From the NCBI GenBank assembly GCA_903866355.1, contig CAIPNE010000506.1, forward strand, positions 1 to 8,474: a stretch of 8,474 nucleotides of DNA. Reading direction: 5' to 3'. Position numbers and translations under genes: made by a program. Position 1 is the stretch's first letter. Every line of letters starts with the position of its first letter. The stretch is from an uncultured Gammaproteobacteria bacterium. GTDB lineage: Bacteria > Pseudomonadota > Gammaproteobacteria > Ga0077536. Below are positions 5,810-8,474 of the stretch, piece after piece. The notes beneath the pieces are model-generated. The model saw nothing but the letters and a program-made list of their open reading frames with translations, was not told the DNA's origin and did not search any database.

Positions 5810-6880
5810 TCAGTCCAGCAGCTGGGCTACCACCTGCACTAGCCGATCGATATCAGCAGCCTGCACCCGTCCCATCGTGGAGATCCTAAAAATCTCGGCG
5901 GACAAACCGCCCTGCCCGGCATAGATCACAAAACCGGCGGCTTTGAGCGCGTCATGCAACTGTGGATAGTCCACCTTGGGCGGTAGCCGGTAAGCCCGCA
6001 ACACCACCGAACTCTCGGCGGGCGGTATGGCGGGACCTATCCCCAACGCCAAAAACCCGGCGGCCGCGCGCTCGGCCAGCGCCTCGTAGCGCGCGTGTCG
6101 CGCCGCCCAGCCACCCTCATCGCGCAATTCGTGTAGACCCTCAACCAGCGCGTAATAAGCCTGCACCGCCGGTGTAAACGGTGTATTGCGTTGCGCTTGC
6201 AGCGTCGCCAACCGGCCCAAATCCAGATAATAAGTGCGGCTCGTCGCCTGCTCTAGGGCAAGCTGGCGGGCCATCACAAAAGCCACGCCCGGCACCCCGT
6301 GCAGGCATTTATTGGCGGTCCCGGCGACCGCCGATAAAGCCGGGTGGGTAAAATCGATCGCCTCCGCGCCAAAGCTACTCACCGCATCTACCAGCAGTCC
6401 TACGCCCCGCTCAAGGCAGGCCCGCGCGAGGCGGTCCAAGGGGTTCAGCCGGCCGGTGGTGGTTTCGTGATGGATGATCGCAAGGTGGGTAAAACGGGGT
6501 TGGGCATCGTCCAAGCGCGCGAGGATCGCGTGCAAGTTCGGTGCGCACAGCCAGTCGTGTTTGATCACTTCGTGTGGGATGCGATATTGCCGCGCCATCT
6601 GCGCGATGCGTTCACCATAAACGCCATTCTCAACCACCAACAGGCGACCACCTTCGGGCACCAGTGCGGCCACCATGCTCTCTACCGCAGCAGTACCGGA
6701 CCCGGTCATCAGCACGGGCACCCAGTCGCTCGCAGCCAAACCATAAACCCCGAGCAAACCCTCACGCGCCGCGTCCTGCAGGTCAAAAAACTCCGGCTCG
6801 CGATGGCAGAGATCGGGTTGCAGCAGGCTATTGCGTACCCGCTCAGACAAACTCACCGGCCCAGGATTCAGTAACAACAT
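5810..6880 (-). CDS. phnW: 2-Aminoethylphosphonate--pyruvate transaminase
   Basis: A 356-residue fold-type I PLP aminotransferase, close to the usual PhnW length. It interconverts 2-aminoethylphosphonate plus pyruvate with phosphonoacetaldehyde plus alanine. The N-terminal LLLNPGPVSLSERVR and CHREPEFFDL are characteristic of the PhnW family. The phosphate-binding turn is TGSGTAAVES (59-68), and Asp165 in VDAVSSFGAEAID should contact the PLP ring nitrogen. Lys191 in GTANKCLHGVPG is the Schiff-base lysine, and Arg332 in FRISTMG is a probable substrate-carboxylate ligand. The start is supported by GGAG (6889-6892) 8 nt upstream of ATG. It lies 146 bp downstream of the PEP mutase fusion on the same strand and no phosphonatase (phnX) is nearby, so it probably works in the synthetic direction, making 2-aminoethylphosphonate. 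A related aminotransferase with another phosphonate substrate cannot be excluded. Confidence 0.9.
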   Translation of the reverse strand: MLLLNPGPVSLSERVRNSLLQPDLCHREPEFFDLQDAAREGLLGVYGLAASDWVPVLMTGSGTAAVESMVAALVPEGGRLLVVENGVYGERIAQMARQYRIPHEVIKHDWLCAPNLHAILARLDDAQPRFTHLAIIHHETTTGRLNPLDRLARACLERGVGLLVDAVSSFGAEAIDFTHPALSAVAGTANKCLHGVPGVAFVMARQLALEQATSRTYYLDLGRLATLQAQRNTPFTPAVQAYYALVEGLHELRDEGGWAARHARYEALAERAAAGFLALGIGPAIPPAESSVVLRAYRLPPKVDYPQLHDALKAAGFVIYAGQGGLSAEIFRISTMGRVQAADIDRLVQVVAQLLD

Positions 6881-6910
6881 TCAGTGCGCTCCAGACAATC
6901 TAAGGTGCAA

Positions 6911-6957
6911 GCAGGCGGCCTGCGGGGAGGTGGGGGGCAGCGGCCAGCTGGCCGGCT
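6911..6957. repeat. Two short palindromic hairpins between the phosphonate genes
   Basis: GCAGG-cgg-CCTGC (6911-6923) and the 12-bp perfect palindrome GGCCAGCTGGCC (6942-6953), extendable with AGC/GCT arms and one bulge to 6939-6957. Neither has a T-run on the minus strand, the direction of transcription, so the two genes may still be read as one message. They could be a partial terminator or a processing site in the 146-bp spacer; chance symmetry in GC-rich DNA is equally possible. Confidence 0.25.
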
Positions 6958-7026
6958 TTCACCCACACTGACGAGGGTAGGTGCTGAGGAACGCGCGCGC
7001 CGTGCATGAGCCGCCGGTGGCGGGTG

Positions 7027-8474
7027 TCAGTCATTCGCAAGCCCTGCGCCAGAAGCGGCGAACGGCGTTTGCGCATGCGCGAAATCTGCCGCCCGTCGTA
7101 AATCCTCGAGGTCGTTCACATTGCGCCAGTGACCATGGACGTAGAGCACCTCAATAAGCTCACCCGCGCCCACCAGCGCATTGAGCAGTGCCGGCATGTC
7201 GAGGTGGTCGAAATCCGGGCGTTCGCGCAGCGTGGCGAGCATCGCTTTTAGCCGCGCACGCCCCGCGCCCCGCACACTCAGCAAGCCTATCCACTGGCCA
7301 TCAACGCGCTGCGGATCTTGTCCGTCCACCGCCGCGGCAACCCGTTGCAAGAGCGCCCGTTGGCCAAATAATTCGCGGGTATCCGCGCCAGTGCAGAACG
7401 CGAGATCGCGGGCACCGGTCGTCGACGTGGCACTGTCGGGCTCGCTCTGCACCGCGGTTGAATCAACGACGACGCAAAAATCGGCGTCTGAATCGAGTAA
7501 ATCGCGCAGGATGTAACTGCGATAGAGCAGATCCCCATAAGCGATGATGGTGTCTTCGCGCAGGAGGTCGATGGCGCAGGCCAGTGAGGCGAGCTCACCG
7601 GTTTGCGCGTGCCGCTCGTTGGTCACGAGTTTGATGCCGGCGGTGTCGATGGCGTCGGCGCGATAACCGCCCACGACCGTGATGTCGTTAACCGCGTGCT
7701 TCTTAAAGCCATCCACCATCCACCGCAACAGCGGCTTGCCGGCCACCGACAGCATCACTTTGGGAATCTCGGTGGTGAGCGCCTCTAGGCCCGCCCCCCG
7801 GCTGGCGGCCAGCACGACCGCCGCCCGCGGCGCCTGTGAGGCACTGAGGTAAACCCGTTCGGCTTGGGTGTATTCCTCGGCGTCTTGCAGCCTGAAAATT
7901 TCGTCCACCGCCGCCACCCGGTCTTCTACGTCCACCAGCGTCTGGCTGGCGTGGATTTCTTGCGCCACCAGTTGCATCGCGGAGGCCGCGGCGCGAATGA
8001 GATGATTGGCCCAGATAACCGTGCTGATACCCGCCTTGCGGAATACCTCGGTGGGCGTGCTGTAGTACTTGGTCGGCACAATGACCAGCGGCCCACGGCC
8101 CGCCCATTCGCGTGCAAAAGCGAGAATCTCGTCGGGGCGGGACAGCTTGCTGTGAATCAGGATCGCATCAGCACCGGCCTGCCGGTAGGCCTCGCCGCGC
8201 TTGAGCGCCTCCTCCATACCCCAACCGGCAATGAGCGCTTCTACCCGCGCCACGACGCAGAACGCGGGGTCGCTCTGAGAGTCTTTGCCGGCCTTAATCT
8301 TGCCGCAGAACTCCGCAATTTCGGCGAGCGGCTGGCGCTCGCCACCGATAAAGCTATTGGTTTTGGGGAACTGCTTATCTTCGATGCACACGCCCGCAAT
8401 GCCGCGTTGTTCGAGCTTGCGCACCAAGCGGCGCATATTGTTGAAATTGCCGTAGCCGGTATCGCCATCGAGCA
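7027..8474 (-). CDS. pepM: Phosphoenolpyruvate mutase fused to a nucleotidyltransferase domain (5' end cut by the window)
   Basis: The frame stays open to the right edge, and codons before the apparent ATG at 8434-8436 read LDGDTGYGNFNN, the conserved metal-site loop of PEP mutase. That ATG is therefore internal, and roughly the first 80 residues are missing. Counting from that Met, EDKQFPKTNS (19-28) is the EDK-x5-NS signature separating PEP mutase from isocitrate lyase relatives. VARVEALIAGWG, PTKYYSTPTEVF and WANHLIRAA complete a mutase domain to about residue 197. It rearranges PEP to phosphonopyruvate. A second domain (about 204-455) is a LicC/PntC-like sugar-nucleotidyltransferase fold: VVLAASRGAGL...IPKVML (207-229), TGELASL (279-285), metal-site YGDLLY (300-305) and HWRNVNDLEDL (436-446). 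It probably activates a phosphonate with CTP. The usual GxGxR loop is altered: Ser212 for Gly and Gly216 for Arg. The gene is followed by phnW; phosphonopyruvate decarboxylase is not in view. Confidence 0.92.
   Translation of the reverse strand, partial: LDGDTGYGNFNNMRRLVRKLEQRGIAGVCIEDKQFPKTNSFIGGERQPLAEIAEFCGKIKAGKDSQSDPAFCVVARVEALIAGWGMEEALKRGEAYRQAGADAILIHSKLSRPDEILAFAREWAGRGPLVIVPTKYYSTPTEVFRKAGISTVIWANHLIRAAASAMQLVAQEIHASQTLVDVEDRVAAVDEIFRLQDAEEYTQAERVYLSASQAPRAAVVLAASRGAGLEALTTEIPKVMLSVAGKPLLRWMVDGFKKHAVNDITVVGGYRADAIDTAGIKLVTNERHAQTGELASLACAIDLLREDTIIAYGDLLYRSYILRDLLDSDADFCVVVDSTAVQSEPDSATSTTGARDLAFCTGADTRELFGQRALLQRVAAAVDGQDPQRVDGQWIGLLSVRGAGRARLKAMLATLRERPDFDHLDMPALLNALVGAGELIEVLYVHGHWRNVNDLEDLRRAADFAHAQTPFAASGAGLAND

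Noticed and set aside
5671..5889. 72-codon plus-strand frame across the convergent spacer into phnW
   Set aside because: It consists of repeat and hairpin sequence plus antisense of the phnW 3' end, with a Pro/Arg/Ala-rich product and no Shine-Dalgarno; not supported as a gene.
6344..6874. 176-codon plus-strand open frame opposite phnW
   Set aside because: Entirely antisense to the transaminase, low-complexity composition and no family motif; treated as a shadow.
8434..8436. ATG as the true start of the PEP mutase fusion
   Set aside because: The frame continues to the window edge and encodes the essential DGDTGYGN loop upstream of this Met, so the real start is outside the window.
1..8474. 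CRISPR arrays, tRNA or rRNA genes, toxin-antitoxin pairs or prophage genes
   Set aside because: No regularly spaced repeats, no tRNA-like arms or rRNA sequence, and no small paired ORFs or phage-type proteins were seen on either strand.

Overview
The window is GC-rich DNA (about 60 % by eye) with Shine-Dalgarno sites before most genes, several GTG starts, a soluble hybrid histidine kinase and a Sec-exported quinoprotein. This fits a Gram-negative proteobacterium, probably gamma or beta, although no marker gene fixes the taxon. Six protein genes can be supported. Five lie on the minus strand and one on the plus strand, and the genes at both window edges are cut.

Left part (1-2484). The start of a small dimeric alpha/beta-barrel protein (1-123, minus) lies downstream of a large soluble GAF-HisKA-HATPase-REC-HPt hybrid histidine kinase (229-2484, minus). 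Two adjacent stem-loops separate them. The kinase has no separate response regulator in view.

Middle (2485-5575). A serine esterase of the enterochelin-esterase-like family (2716-3492, minus) diverges from a periplasmic PQQ-type beta-propeller dehydrogenase (3785-5575, plus). Their shared control region holds a perfect 16-bp palindrome just ahead of the dehydrogenase. On the esterase side a strong Shine-Dalgarno site sits before a 27-codon leader frame whose stop overlaps the esterase ATG. A terminator-like hairpin that reads on the plus strand lies between the two minus-strand genes at 2654-2675, where no plus-strand gene is known.

Convergent spacer (5576-5809). This holds no convincing gene but is dense in inverted and direct repeats, which suggests a small repeat element or an insertion scar.

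Right part (5810-8474). This is the biologically most coherent piece: a 2-aminoethylphosphonate transaminase (phnW-like) downstream of a phosphoenolpyruvate mutase fused to a nucleotidyltransferase domain. PEP mutase makes the C-P bond, the transaminase gives 2-aminoethylphosphonate, and the nucleotidyltransferase domain probably activates a phosphonate as a CMP conjugate for attachment to lipid or glycan. Phosphonopyruvate decarboxylase, expected between the first two steps, is not in the window. This is phosphonate biosynthesis rather than catabolism, because PEP mutase is the committed synthetic enzyme and no phosphonatase or C-P lyase gene is visible.
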